DNA from: Clostridiales bacterium UBA6363
GTDB lineage: Bacteria; Bacillota; Clostridia; UBA1381
Length of the DNA: 13,999 bases
Assembly (NCBI GenBank): GCA_002438865.1
Contig: DJRJ01000046.1
Coordinates: 1 to 13,999 of the forward strand
Reading direction: 5' to 3'
Shown here: positions 13,327 to 13,999 of the stretch, one piece after another
Layout of the letters: the number at the start of each line of letters is the position of its first letter
How positions within the stretch are numbered: position 1 is the first letter of the stretch
Position numbers and translations under genes: made by a program
The notes under the pieces: generated by a model
What the model was told of the DNA's origin: nothing
The model's input: only the letters and a program-made list of their open reading frames with translations
Databases searched by the model: none

Positions 13327-13999
13327 ATGAAAAAAATTATTACCGCCGTTTTGGCGGTCATTGCGGTGACTTTGGGAACAACGGCATTTGCGGAAACATG
13401 GAACGACAGCGACATAATGCCTCTTCTCGATACGCTCGGAATTATCCAAGGCGACGGCTCGGGCGATTACCGCCTTGACGATTACGTAAGCCGTGAGGAG
13501 ATGGCAAAGATTGCCGTCAATTCCTCGTCGCACAAGGACGAAACGGCAGTCGGACTCAAAGTTTCGCCGTTTAAGGATATTGACGCATCACGCTGGTCGT
13601 CGGCGTATATTTTAAACGGTACGAGAAACGGTCTTTTCAACGGCTATCTCGACGGAACATTCAAGCCCTATGATACGGTTACATACGAAGAAGCGGTCAC
13701 AATGATGCTCCGTGTACTCGGATATTCCGATGATGAGTTCGGCATATCGTACCCGTACGGACAAGTAAACAAGGCGGTAAGCCTTAAAATGACCGATAAC
13801 GTAAATTCCGATTACGGATACCCCATGACACGCCGTCAGGTGGCAAGACTTGTGTACAACACGCTCACCGCACAGACAAAAACGGGCGGCGACCTCATAA
13901 ATATATTCGATGCACAGATTGTCGAGGACGCAATAATAATCGCAACCTCGGCGGAGGACAGCTCGCTTGGCTCGGATAAGGTTTATACCACTTCGGGCC
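13327..13999 (+). CDS. Secreted protein with S-layer homology domains (partial)
   Basis: The frame is open from ATG 13327 to the window edge (about 224 residues seen). GGAGGG (13311-13316) is ten bases upstream. A signal peptide (about 1-22, MKKIITAVLAVIAVTLG then AFA before Glu23) is followed by three SLH-like units. The first is weak (about 25-68). The second is clear: SPFKDIDASRWSSAYI, GTRNGLFNGYLDGTFKPYDTVT, EEAVTMMLRVLGY. The third covers VNKAVSLKMTDN to PMTRRQVARLVYNTL. SLH units bind cell-wall polymers and hold proteins to the surface. It starts 20 bases after the permease and is likely in the same operon. Its C-terminal part, and so its purpose, is not visible. Confidence 0.85.
   Translation, partial: MKKIITAVLAVIAVTLGTTAFAETWNDSDIMPLLDTLGIIQGDGSGDYRLDDYVSREEMAKIAVNSSSHKDETAVGLKVSPFKDIDASRWSSAYILNGTRNGLFNGYLDGTFKPYDTVTYEEAVTMMLRVLGYSDDEFGISYPYGQVNKAVSLKMTDNVNSDYGYPMTRRQVARLVYNTLTAQTKTGGDLINIFDAQIVEDAIIIATSAEDSSLGSDKVYTTSG

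Overview
The window looks like a chromosomal segment of an endospore-forming member of the Clostridia. The reasons are the sporulation genes ylbJ, yqfC and yqfD, the Firmicutes gene order yqfC-yqfD-phoH-ybeY-era-yqzL-recO, purine-rich Shine-Dalgarno sites, a thiT gene under a TPP riboswitch, and a secreted protein with S-layer homology domains. I cannot name the genus from sequence alone. No rRNA, tRNA, CRISPR array, insertion sequence or prophage gene was seen.

Layout: (1) 1-98: the probable last codons of an upstream + strand gene and a bidirectional hairpin terminator. (2) 84-1133 (-): a YlbJ-type sporulation membrane protein, divergent from the next block. (3) 1251-6036 (+): a compact run of yqfC, yqfD, phoH, ybeY, era, a 46-residue YqzL-like gene and recO. 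Several of these genes overlap by a few bases. The run joins sporulation to core RNA metabolism, ribosome assembly and DNA repair; dgkA and cdd, which lie between ybeY and era in Bacillus subtilis, are absent. (4) 6120-6497 (+): rpsT (S20) as its own unit with promoter and terminator, followed by a palindrome-rich stretch that may be a dispersed repeat. (5) 6671-9313 (-): adenine deaminase and, upstream, a ThiT thiamine S-component. thiT has a complete control region: promoter, TPP aptamer, and a terminator with a possible antiterminator. The ade leader is unusual because a terminator hairpin lies directly after its best promoter. (6) 9421-13999 (+): a MacAB-like export operon (large membrane-anchored adaptor, ABC ATPase, FtsX-type permease), followed by a secreted protein with SLH domains that runs off the window.

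How they work together: the ylbJ/yqfCD block is sporulation-linked. phoH, ybeY, era and rpsT concern RNA processing and the small ribosomal subunit. thiT and ade are salvage functions (thiamine uptake, adenine to hypoxanthine). The last four genes probably form one envelope export operon. Most of the window is conserved housekeeping sequence. The observations most worth checking are the ade leader, the duplicated adaptor domains in the export operon, and the overlooked yqzL-like gene. I found no clear evidence of a wholly new system.
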